A stretch of 64,000 bases of DNA from Thermomucor indicae-seudaticae. Lineage: Eukaryota > Mucoromycota > Mucoromycetes > Mucorales > Lichtheimiaceae. A program made the position numbers and the translations under genes. This document shows, one piece after another, positions 22,670-32,642 of this stretch (within the stretch, counting starts at the first letter, position 1; each line of letters opens with the position of its first letter). The notes under the pieces are model-generated. The model made no database searches and had not been told where the DNA came from. It was given only the letters and a program-made list of their open reading frames with translations. The stretch is from the NCBI GenBank assembly GCA_000787465.1, contig JSYX01000093.1:1-64000 (forward strand). The letters are read 5' to 3'.

Positions 22670-24234
22670 CTAAAGCTTGCTAATATTGTCCGTTATCAGC
22701 AGCGGTATCTGTTTTCGACGTTGTTCCTGTTCTCGAGCAGAAAGACGGATAACACCTTCTTGCGCTGTGGTGGCGACAAGAACTCCTTGCTGGTTATAGA
22801 TCCGGCCAAACGCCGTGCCACGACCATCATTTGACCGTGGACTGTACAGATCATAGTACAACCTGAGAATTAGACCAAGATCAGTCAACTGGTTTGCGTC
22901 CACAAGAAAGAAAAAAAAGACATAAAGAACAGACCATTCATCTGCTCTCGTTGGAGCATGGAACCAGATAGAGTGATCCAAACTGGCCATCATGCCAATG
23001 CGTCCTCGTCCTGTTAAGCCATTAGCACGCACAGCCGTCATTAGAAGGCCGCTGTCAGAAGCATATGCAATAGTGCAAGCATGTAACACAGGATCATCGT
23101 CTGGCAATCGTCCTCGTGCTTTGAACCATTGACCCTGGCATCAAAGGAAATCTTAGCCTTGCTGCGGTACTCCAGAGATGGCTGCGCTCTTTTCTCACCT
23201 GTCGTGGGTCTGGTTCGTGCTTGGCTGCCAACATTTCTTCTACTGTATCGATGCGAGTATCGCGATATTCCACGGGCGTAATCTATAGCGGTGCAATGAG
23301 GAACCAAAGAGTTTAACGAAGCAAAAAGGTCGACACATACGACATCAGAGTAATTCCGGAATCGTGTAATGTACTCTCGCGGCACACGCTCGTCACGAGC
23401 AAAACTTGCCATACGCTCTTGATGACTGACGATGGATTCAGCTCACGAATTGCAGTAATTCCGTTTGTTCCGTACCTTGGCAAAGACTCTGGATGGGGCA
23501 CATTATCTGGCATTGGCGTCTGGTTCTCTTCTGTTCAGTCTCGATATTCTCATACACAGCCTTTCCCTTTCTATCTCCTTTTTGGTTTACCTTACCTGAT
23601 GCTCCAGATGGATACTACCATCGAGCTTTGCAAAGCTGCAGGTACAGACGATCACCGTCTTGCCTCGTTGCGTAGCAATCACGACGCGGGTGGCAAAAGA
23701 TCGACCATCACGAACCCGTCTCACCTTGTAAATCACTGGTATCTCGGAATTACCCGGCAACAGGAAATAGTTGTGAAGAGACTGATGCAATTGAATAAGG
23801 CCCTCTGTGTGGGTTTACTGTACAGAATGTGCTTTCTTCAACTCACGTGGACATGGAATTCTTTCGATACGGTATTCCATGCAGCTCTTAAAGCTTGAGC
23901 AACCAGCTATACGACAAAATCAGATCATCTAAGGCTCAGTTTTATTTCGATTTAATTGCAGGTAAGCTCAGGATCCGTGACGTACCTGACCGCCATATGC
24001 ACCTCGAGAACCGATAGGATGCCAGAGTTCTTTACTCTTATACAAATCCACATCGATCTCCTCGACGGTCAGGGCACGATCCATTTGTCGGCCATAGTCC
24101 TCCTCCTCTGAAGACGAAGACGTCTGCTCGTTTTGTGCAAGACCACTTGTCGAATCTTCCATCAGTTGCGAAACAGAGCAAGAAACAGTATTCGGCATAG
24201 CGTTGAAAGGTGATGCTTTGTTCGATACAGACAA
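22670..24234 (-). CDS. Peroxisomal acyl-CoA thioesterase II (TesB type)
   Basis: It hydrolyses acyl-CoA to free acid and CoA, and is tied to peroxisomal beta-oxidation. Eight exons, 24234-23986, 23906-23847, 23781-23596, 23525-23476, 23425-23341, 23282-23199, 23134-22935 and 22862-22670, give 368 residues. Family features: a double hot-dog fold with LYKSKELWHPIGSRGAYGGQ, then SLHNYFLLPGN and RDGRSFATR, and in the second half MMASLDHSIWFHAP, RADEWLYYDLYSP and GVLVATTAQEGVIR. The protein ends NISKL, a canonical PTS1. The N-terminal 50 residues are Ser/Glu-rich and less conserved, so an internal Met could be the true start. Confidence 0.93.
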
Positions 24235-25831
24235 GAAGTTCTTGAGAGCTATTTACCAGGGCGAAAACAGGAAAGAAATGGACAAAGAGATGCACATGGT
24301 TGGCTGGCTGGCCCTCAAAAAAGTCGTGTAAGCTGACTAAACGTTTGTCCGAAATTGGCTAAGGCACGAAGCTCGATGACGAAGTAGAAGCCTATCAACT
24401 GGCGTCTCCATAGGAATTTATAGAAATTTACATCCTAACAATAATGGTCGATATGGCGCGTACGCTGAGCAATGTTAGAAACAAGTACTGGCTTGACGAA
24501 TACCCTGGTTGCAGCGTGCAGTAGGGTTCTGAACCCAGGACAGGATATTCCTGAGTTGCTGCCGTGAAGCCGTAGAGGAGTGTGATCTTGTCGCCAATCA
24601 GCTGGTTCAATTCAGCCTTGAAGACGTCTAAGCATTTCTTGTGCAGGTATATGCTGCAGCGTCTCTGGGCGGTGAACGTAGAATTTACGCTCGTCGACAT
24701 CAAACGCACATTCCATTTGGCATTAACTGTTGTCGATGCAGCCGAAAGAAGGTTAATGGTGTAACGCCGATTACCAATTTCCTTTTCGTTCCGAACGGAC
24801 TAACATGCTTTTGATCTCTTTCATGACGGCGTGCAGGAAAACATATCCATATGTTGATAGACGGTGTCGGCAACGACTGCAAAATCTGAACGGAATCCTT
24901 CTAGTTCTCTCTAACCGCATTTTCTTCTTTCACATCAGGTAAGTGCAAGTGGACGTAAGCAGGTTTCGGTCAAGATGCTGGCTTCCATGTTGCATTGAGG
25001 GGAGAAAGACGCTGATCTGTTGTAGTTAGCATCTTCTTCGCCAGACCTTTACATGCTATTACCCATACAGCAGGAACAACAAGCTTGGAGTTGTTATTGC
25101 TTTCCTCCATTTCGCTTCTGTTATTTCAATTCATGATTAAGGCTACTGTTTATGCCGTTTGTTATAGTCATGCGCCATCAGGTGCCATTTGCATAACGCT
25201 TTAACACTGAATGATCGAGAATAGCGCCCACAGAAGACAGTGACATGCCTTGAAAGTAGATAACTGCACATACTACGATCCACTACTGAATGGCGTTGCC
25301 GACTTGGATGCGTATGATATGCAAGGTCGGCTTATACAGTATGCTTACTAACAATTTAATAGGAGCTATGATAATAAAGCCCTCACTTCTGCAGTTACGT
25401 GATCAAGACAGATAAGACAAGTTTGTGACATAAGACTGGCAAGCTTTTGACGCATCTTACGACGTAGTCTTAATTGGAAAAACTAAATGAATGGAAGCCC
25501 ACTAACGAAGAGCTTAATTTTTTCGCTAACATATCGATAAAGTCGGTAAAACAAATTAGACCAAGATGCCGCGTCGATGGTCCGAACGCAGGGCACAGAC
25601 TTAGCGGCGACGTGGCATCAGCACGGTGTCTCTGAGAGACGTGTCGGCACTCATGGCTCGAACACGTTGAACGGATGCGTCAGCTTTTGTGGGGCCCGTT
25701 GCGCGATGACATAAGTCATCCATTTGAACTGCGGAGTTTGCACCTGATGTGCGATGGAAAAACACGGGTATAAAGGTAATCGCGGGAAGCCCGGGTCAAC
25801 CGTTTCTTTCTTTCTCTTGCTCTTCTCTATC
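24235..25831. other. Mostly non-coding; unrecognised open frames at 24428-24882
   Basis: A minus-strand frame at 24428-24709 (with segments such as YLHKKCLDVFKAELNQLIG and LGSEPYCTLQPGYSSSQY) has protein-like composition but no family I can name. A neighbouring frame reaches 24882. Both may belong to a decayed repeat gene. The rest, including the transaldolase promoter, shows nothing further. The 25.5-25.8 kb stretch is GC-richer, as expected near a strongly expressed gene. Confidence 0.35.
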
Positions 25832-27016
25832 ATGGCCTCTGTTCTCGACCAAATTAAGCAGTATACTACTATCGTTGCCGACTCTGGCGACTTTGAAAGT
25901 ACGCTTTACATGAGCGCCCTTGCCGAGCCTTTGCTTATGCTAACTTGCATTTGTCTTCTAAAGCTATTGCTCAATACAAACCCCAGGATGCTACGACCAA
26001 CCCTTCCTTGATTCTCGCTGCTTCTCAGAAGCCTCAGTACGCAAAGCTGATTGATGACGCTGTCGCTTACGCCAAGTCCAAGAGCAGGTACCGATTCTTT
26101 TCTGACAACTTGCATTAACTTCGCTTCAAAGGAAGAAGTAAACCGTGTTTTCTAATGGAACACTCGTTTCTTATTCAGCGACCCTGCTGAGCAGCTCGAA
26201 TGGGCGACTGACAAGCTGCTGGTTAACTTTGGCAAGGAAATTCTCAAGATTGTTCCTGGTCGTGTCTCGACTGAGGTTGATGCTCGCTTGTCTTTTGACA
26301 AGGAAGCCACTGTTGCCAAGGCTGTCCGTCTCATCAAGCTTTACGAAGAAGATGGCATCAGCAAGGACCGCATCTTGATCAAGATTGCTTCGACCTGGGA
26401 GGGTATCCAGGCTGCTTCCGTAAGTTTGGGGAATGGCAAAAGCAGAAAGGTGCAGAGTTGACAAGAAGCTCCTATTTGCCAGGTTTTGGAGAAGGAACAC
26501 AACATTCACTGCAACTTGACCTTGCTCTTTGGCTTCCCTCAGGCAGTTGCCTGTGCTGAAGCCGGCGTGACTCTGATCTCGCCTTTCGTTGGTCGTATCT
26601 TGGACTGGTACAAGAAGAACACTGGCCAGACCTACGCCAGCCACGAAGACCCTGGTGTCTTGTCTGTCACCAAGATCTACAACTACTACAAGCAGCACGG
26701 CTACAAGACCATTGTCATGGGCGCCTCCTTCCGTAACACGGGTGAGATTGAGGAACTGGCTGGCTGTGACTACTTGACCATCTCTCCTGCACTTTTGGGC
26801 GAGATGCAAAAGGACACGAAGACCATCTCTCCCAAGCTTACTGTGGAGAAGGCTAAGACTCAATCAATCCCCAAGGTCTCTTACTTCACAAACGAAAAGG
26901 CCTTCCGTTGGGATATGAACGAGGATGCCATGGCCACTGAAAAGTTGTCCGAAGGTATCCGTAACTTTGCAAAGGATGGCCTTAAGCTCGAAAACATGTT
27001 GAAGGAGAAGCTGTAA
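25832..27016 (+). CDS. Transaldolase
   Basis: This is the pentose phosphate pathway enzyme that moves a dihydroxyacetone unit between sedoheptulose-7-phosphate and glyceraldehyde-3-phosphate in the cytosol. Exons 25832-25898, 25964-26087, 26179-26419 and 26483-27016 give 321 residues, the usual length. Visible features are the [12 protein letters not shown] motif with the catalytic Asp, [12 protein letters not shown], the Schiff-base lysine in [13 protein letters not shown], and [27 protein letters not shown] (quoted in part: [25 protein letters not shown]). The codon choice is strongly C-biased compared with neighbours, suggesting high expression. The ATG follows a pyrimidine-rich leader. 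Confidence 0.96.
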
Positions 27017-27366
27017 ATATAACCCGTAATCTCCCCCTCCTCCTTCCTCTTCTTCAAAAAAATTACTTCATCATCCCATCCTTTCCCTAAACCAAGTAGT
27101 TGGTTGTCAAAGAATAAATTCGAATGTTACCACGAGGCTAAAAAAAGCGCTAAAGCAAGCGGAGCAGTAATTAGAAAATTCTCCGGGAAGCAATCGCTCC
27201 AACGGACAAATTTCTTTATTCGGCTGATGCTGATGCTGATCTTGATCTTGTGTGCGTCTTTGCAATTAGATAAAGCTTACAAGACGTTAAGCCTTAGATC
27301 CCTTGGACAACATTCGGCCATGTCTCGCGTATCTGATGATACGAAGTTTCAGTAAGCTGAACTATA

Positions 27367-28004
27367 TCAATTGATTTCTGCAGACATTACCTTTTCGAAA
27401 AGCAACGGGCTTGCTCTGCGAGGCAGCCGGCACATGCATTAGTATGATTCGTGCACGGCTGACGGACTTAAGTCACGTACCTTCGTAAAGCATCCGGATA
27501 CTCTGCGAGACAAACAAATGTGGTCGTAACGCCGCTTGATATAACCGTAGCAATGGCTGGAAACATGGAGGAGCCAATTGAGAAGCATACCAAGACAACT
27601 ACAGGCGTCATGTTGCCTGTTGCATTGAACGCCGGCCGAGCGATCTCCAGACACAGGAACCCCAAAAGCGAGGATATGATGCCGACAAGAAGACCGCCTT
27701 CGCGATATGTTTCAATCAGCTTATATCATCATCAACTCAGAGGTTGCTCTTTAAAAAGGACTTACCCATGAAAAGGACATTGTTAACCAAGTTATCATTG
27801 ATCAGAGCTTCGATGCCTCGATCTTGAATCAGGCTCCAGGTTCGTTTCGCCGAAGCAATAAAGCTTTGACCGTAGATGGCAACACCACTGAATGCATGAT
27901 GATTGAACCATTCCTGCCACGTGACAAAACGGATTGGTCTAGTTGAATGGCCCGAGCATCAAAGCCAACGCCCGAGTGATGGTAATAAGGTTCCCACTCC
28001 CAAA
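27367..28004 (-). pseudogene. 5'-truncated choline transporter-like (Pns1/CTL) gene
   Basis: Four exon pieces read the C-terminal third of a Pns1/CTL (SLC44-like) membrane protein: FGSGNLITITRALAL, WQEWFNHHAFSGVAIYGQSF, SAKRTWSLIQDRGIEALIND, and GGLLVGIISSLLGFLCLEIA. Then VCFSIGSSMFPAIATVISSG and FVCLAEYPDALRR follow. They are joined by consensus introns, ending ASPLLFEKVMSAEIN at the TGA at 27369-27367. No transmembrane-rich sequence of the missing N-terminal half occurs upstream, where an unrelated plus-strand frame begins at about 28.1 kb. The gene has therefore lost its 5' part, probably in a rearrangement next to the transposon-rich block at 28.1-30.6 kb. Confidence 0.68.
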
Positions 28005-28120
28005 CTCAGATAAAAATTTCAGCTGCCTGGGGTGGTGTTGCGACGCTTTTGTAGGGCAAAGGAATATTGAATTTACTAAACTAGGCGAGGTTGATTTGTA
28101 CTTCTCCGTTGCCCTTTCGG

Positions 28121-28507
28121 ATGAGCGACAGAGCCTATATCTTTGTGTACGAAGATGGCCAAGGCTCGTCTATCCAGGACGACCTTCCGCGTCCTATGGA
28201 AGTTCATGATGAGCTCGTTCCTTTTGTCAATCTTAGCGAGTTTCTCGGCCGTAAAGCCGAACAAACAACAGAAGAGCACAACTCTGCTTCATTCGAAAGT
28301 CCCGCAGGTCCTGGATCATCTAGGAAAGGGCAAAAGACTGCCGAAACCCAGCAACTGAAGCGCCGAAGAGTCAAGGGCCGCAATAACTCGCTGCAGAGAC
28401 TGCGAACGAATGTGTTTATCCTACTGCTCAACAGTAGTCGTGTGCTCCGTTGTAGAAAACACAACCGTTTATTGAGGCTGAATATCGTTTTCATTGTTAA
28501 GATTTGA
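28121..28507 (+). CDS. Unrecognised open frame with basic C-terminal part
   Basis: This open frame starts at an ATG (MSDRAYIFVYEDGQGSS), is acidic and Ser-rich in the middle, and turns strongly basic (QQLKRRRVKGRNN). There is no recognised family. It begins just where the truncated transporter breaks off, so it may belong to inserted repeat DNA rather than be a host gene. It would encode 128 residues from this ATG. Confidence 0.3.
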   Translation: MSDRAYIFVYEDGQGSSIQDDLPRPMEVHDELVPFVNLSEFLGRKAEQTTEEHNSASFESPAGPGSSRKGQKTAETQQLKRRRVKGRNNSLQRLRTNVFILLLNSSRVLRCRKHNRLLRLNIVFIVKI

Positions 28508-28574
28508 AGCATATTTATAACTTACATAAAGAATAGGAATGACTGTAGTGAGTGCATAAGGTACACTAACTAAC

Positions 28575-29834
28575 TTAAGGCGTGGGAGGTGCTGACGATG
28601 TATCGAGACAGGCGGTCTCTGGAATGACCTCGGCTACGGACACCCCGCCTGCCCTCTAAGAGGTGGGGTGTCCCATCCAGCACCTTTTCCGTACATTGCA
28701 TTGAATTTAATCGAAAACAAGTGACAACAGCGCTTCTACCAACATCTCGAGTAACGAAAACACCAAGCGTATTGCGATCGGCGTGGTTTTCGCTTCCGCG
28801 AGCGATCCACGAACTGCAGCCATTCATCACGCCGAAGAGGAGCAGTTTGCTGTTGTCACCATCCCCAGGGAACAACAGAACGTGATCCTCGGGGAATACC
28901 GCGACATGCGTAAAGCGGAGAAGGAGAAAGCAGATGAAGAGGGAAAGACGGTGTCCCTGGGCAGCGTAAAAAGGATACGCAACGGTTTCGATTGCGTCAC
29001 TTGATGGAGATGGGGTGTCCCAGGTGGGGTGTCCGTAGCCGAGGCCTTCTGGAATAGCGTCGAGGTTGACAGAGTTGGTGGCACTATTCCGCCAAGCGAA
29101 TATATTCGACATTTGCGCCATGCCATTCTTGAAAGTGCTGGCGTTGATGGGATCCTCAATCTGTGCTCTTCGCGTTCGTACATAGACTTGGTCGTCGACT
29201 AAAGTCAATTGTTCAAAGTATATGCTCCTGTTGGAGCTCAAGACGGTGTAGATCCGAGGGCATTTGACCGAGGTGATGTCCGAGGAGTGGTCCAAGAGAC
29301 GCATCGCATTTCGATATAGTTTTATGGCATCCTCTTGTTCATTCTTCTCGCTGTGCTTACCGAAACCTCCTGCGAACTCAATCAGCATCACTGTGGCATT
29401 GGATTTGCCGGTGGTGGAGATAATGCCGTCCCACTTGTGGCCTTTCGTGTGCTCTGCCTCGATTTCAATCCTAACAGTATTGTATGAAAAACTGCATGAG
29501 AAAACTTCGATTATATTCTTACCACTCGAGAGTGACTTTATCATTGAAATTGATAAATAGGTTGTTGAGGATTGAAATTGCGCCATGTAAGCACTTGTTC
29601 TTTCGCCCAACAGCCCGATGGTAGGATTGTTAGACGACTCCAGCAAGTCCATCCTGCGCGCTCTGTGATTAGCCAACTTCTTTGCCATCCTGCGAAAGTA
29701 AGCTCCCCTTACCAGTGACCTGCGATCACTTCAGTGGCTCGTAGGTCGTAATGACGAGCCAGTCTGTATTGATTTGCATCGATTACAGGTATTCTCAAAG
29801 CTACCCGTAGATCGTGTAAATCAGCGTCCGCCAT
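28575..29834 (-). CDS. Unknown repeat-type fungal gene interrupted by a 422-bp element
   Basis: Exon 1 runs 29834-29713 (MADADLHDLRVALRIPVI) and exon 2 from 29653, joined TG|G ATG to read AGHWMDLLESS. The middle contains HTKGHKWDGIISTTGK and ATVMLIEFAGG followed by a charged helix. A conserved Asp, then Glu on a beta-strand, recalls PD-(D/E)XK nuclease folds, but the lysine is not obvious and the fold is a guess. At AIPE the frame enters the element at 28626-29047 and reads through it to a stop at 28570. If the element and one 8-bp duplicate are removed, the frame continues ETACLDTSSAPPTP to a TAA at 28577-28575, and the whole comes to exactly 256 codons plus stop. Confidence 0.6.
28626..29047. 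mobile_element. 422-bp inverted-repeat transposable element with 8-bp target duplication
   Basis: The left end reads GACCTCGGCTACGGACACCC at 28626; the right end is its near-perfect inverse, GGGGTGTCCGTAGCCGAGG at 29026-29044 plus CCT. Both are flanked directly by TCTGGAAT (28618-28625 and 29048-29055), an exact 8-bp duplication. GGGGTGTCC motifs repeat inside each end (28664 and 29012). The interior has a plus-strand open frame reaching 29004 (SASDPRTAAIHHAEEEQFA), so it may be an internally deleted copy of a larger element rather than a bare MITE. Eight-bp duplications are typical of hAT-like and some other DNA transposons. Confidence 0.9.
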
Positions 29835-29869
29835 CGCTATATTCGCCAAAGGCTTCCCACAATACATCT

Positions 29870-30560
29870 CAAAGGTAGTTCGTCTTATTCGCCTTGCAAT
29901 GTTGCATGCAGTATGAACAGTATTGCGAAGTCATATATTCGTCGACTCGACAAATGAGATGCGGCAGGGATTGACCTTTGAGACGCTGTACGAGACGATC
30001 TTTCAACCGACTGTCATTGGACTTGGGGCACCTCTCCGGTGGCGCGATGTGATGCCATCGTAGCCAAGTGCGGCAATGGATGGTTTTCCTGGCGGGCTTT
30101 AGTACGCCTGGTTAATGATTCGTTCGCATAGCTTGTCTAAGGCCGATAGGATCGATCTCCTTATATCCCAACTTTTTCCGCAGGACAGCCTTCTGTCGGT
30201 AAAAGTCGTATAGCTTGATACCATTGCGATCTTTTTGCCATGCCCGCACAGAGTCCAAGAACTTTGAGAATGTCGAATATTGTGAACCCACGGCGAACGC
30301 TCGTTCAATTTCGCAGATCAGCAGGAAGTCTAAGAATACTCTTGATAGCCTTCCAGTCCATTATGGCGCCAACGTGTGTCTGCAGCCATTCTTTCACGTC
30401 TTTCGATAATCTCGAGCGAGCAATATCATAGCGACTTTGTGGATCATGGCCCTCACGTTTCCAAGTACATGTAACGAATGTTGTACCACTCAATTCCTTG
30501 ACAACTTTGAGACTAGCAGGGCATCCAACTTTTACTGATCCTATTTTTTGGCGCTTCAGT
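29870..30560 (-). pseudogene. Decayed transposon-encoded protein fragments
   Basis: The 5' part reads KVGCPASLKVVKELSGTTF and TCTWKREGHDPQS, then VKEWLQTHVGAIMDWKAIK (30305-30545). This resembles the zinc-binding FAR1/FLYWCH-like domain at the start of MULE-type proteins. After stops and frame changes, a second block reads DSVRAWQKDRNGIKLYDFY. The last block, at about 29885-29990, reads VDEYMTSQYCSYCMQHC, a zinc-ribbon phrase like the one near the end of TnpB/Fanzor-type nucleases. The two blocks may come from different elements. All are broken by stops, so no product is expected. Confidence 0.5.
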
Positions 30561-31016
30561 GCTGGGTTGCTGCTGCAAGGCTTGCAGATGGCTGCATGGT
30601 CACAATAATACAGCTTTGTCCAGAGATACCGCTCTCGGGCCCAGGAGTACTTTTGGCAAGAGACGATGCTTCAGAGGTTCAAGGACTAGATTGGCTGTAC
30701 TGTCTGTCTCTGCTGATTCCAGGTACCATGACAATATGCAGTGTCATCAACCAAGCATCAAAACCACTATTCGAGTCGAAAACCAGGATAAGAGCGTTGG
30801 GGTGGTAGGATCTGGAGCAGTACGTACAATGTTATTCATTTCTGACGTTTTTGCGGCCATGGTTGTCGAAATGTCGTGTGCTATCAGAGGAACACGAAAC
30901 AGGACTCATTCCGCCATAGTGTCGCATAATGCAAGTTCAGTCACGCTCGGCGACACGCGGCGACCCGAACTGGAGACGTAAGCTCCACTCTTGCCTGCAG
31001 ACTATAACCTCCAACC
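30561..31016. other. Intergenic, no gene recognised
   Basis: Open frames of up to 140 codons (30559-30981) exist but have no conserved features; this is the upstream region of RPN9. Confidence 0.45.
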
Positions 31017-32505
31017 ATGGCACAGCAAATGGATGTCGACTTTGATGTTACCAAATTTCTACATGAGCAAAGGCAAAACGCCCCCCCATCTCTGCAACAG
31101 TACTTTACAGAATTTGAGGACCTCTACGAACGAAAGTGCGTTACTGTCACCGTCCTTCTGTTTCGCGTATGAAGCGTGTCCTGATATTGTCACATTCCTT
31201 TCTAGGTTATGGCATCAACTGACACAGACCGCCATTCAATTCTTCAACCACCCAGATTCAGCACCTTTCCAGTTTCCTGTCTTTCAGCAATTCATTGCGG
31301 AATGGGAAAGCAAAATGAACAAATTGTCTCTTGTGACAATCGCCATCAAAGCTGCTAGCCAGTGTGGAGGTACGATGGTTACATAGAGCAAGCCTTTATT
31401 GCTTTGGCTGCTGCGACTTACCACGTTTATATCAGATTTACAGGAGTCTGTAGAGTTTCTAAACGGGATCGCAGCCAAGGTCGACACAGACGAGACCAAG
31501 GACGTCTACGTCCTCGCATTGATGGAAGTCGCTCAGTACAAGCTTAGATTGAACGAAATGGACGAAGTGAAAAAGGCTATCGACACATCCGAAAAAATTC
31601 TTGACCGGTTTGATAGTGTGGAGACCGTAATTTATGCGAGCTTCTATCGTGTAAGCGCTGAATATTACAAGGCCAAGGCAGAGTATGCGCAATATTACAA
31701 GAGCGCATTACTTTATCTCGCGTGCGTAAACCTCGATGAATTGTCACCAGAGGAAAAGGTTGGAAGAGCCTACGATCTGGCGATTTCAGCATTACTGGGT
31801 GACATGATTTACAACTTTGGAGAGCTGGCAAGTGCCTATTTTTTTATTCTATGAACACGATCCAATACTTGATCGCTCACGTATATTTGCTTTGAAGTAG
31901 TTAATGCACCCTATCTTGGATTCTTTAAGCAATACTGAGCATGACTGGCTGCGGTCTCTGTTGTTTGCTTTCAACAGCGGTGATATCGGCAAGTTCGAAG
32001 CTCTCGCACCACATTTCAGTAAACAGGTAGGAGAGAAGTCTGAGGAAAGAATAGTTTGAAGTACGTGTTATCAATAGCTTCAATCCTGTTAGCCACTGTT
32101 ACAGCAAAATTCGGCAGCCTTAGGTCGCAAGATTTGCCTCATGTCACTCATTGAAGCAGTTTTCCGTCGGTCAAGCGAAAACCGTGTTATCCCCTTCTCA
32201 GAAATCGCTGCAGAAACCAGGCTACCTGTCGACGAAGTAAGAGAGCATATTCGGGGTTTTCAATGAAAAGATGCCTTACTTGCAAATAGGTCGAACACCT
32301 TGTTATGAAGGCATTATCCCTGAAGCTCATCCGTGGATCGATTGACCAGGTTGATCAGTTAGTGGTCGTCACTTGGGTACAACCACGAGTACTCGACAGA
32401 GATCAAATCGATGGAATGCGGAAACAAATCGAAGAATGGAACAATCAAGTTAAAAAGATTGGAGCATTTGTTGGGGAACAAGGTGGAGAAGTATTTGCAC
32501 AATAG
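31017..32505 (+). CDS. rpn9: 26S proteasome regulatory subunit RPN9 (PSMD13)
   Basis: This is a PCI-domain subunit of the 19S lid. Six exons, 31017-31135, 31206-31369, 31436-31827, 31901-32026, 32093-32236 and 32290-32505, give 386 residues, the normal size. Family features: LWHQLTQTAIQFFNHP and DLQESVEFLNGIA near the N-terminus, helical repeats through YKSALLYLACV, the signature YNFGELLMHPILDSL, and the PCI winged helix (CLMSLIEAVFRRSSENRVIPF ... VEHLVMKALSLKLIRGSIDQ). The third intron begins with GC (GAGCTG|GCAAGT), and only this splice gives GELLMHPIL. The gene reads towards the dehydratase on the other strand. Confidence 0.94.
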
Positions 32506-32642
32506 AATGTATACACTTGCGCGTAGTCTCTGGTTTGCCCTTACAAATGTTAAACTCTCATAATATCGTTCGATACGATGGGGTTCTTTATTCCTTTACC
32601 GTTGACGTTTTATGGAAGGACAATACAGCAGGTGCGAGGATC

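Noticed and set aside
26171..26863. 230-codon minus frame in transaldolase
   Set aside because: Shadow of the highly biased transaldolase coding strand.
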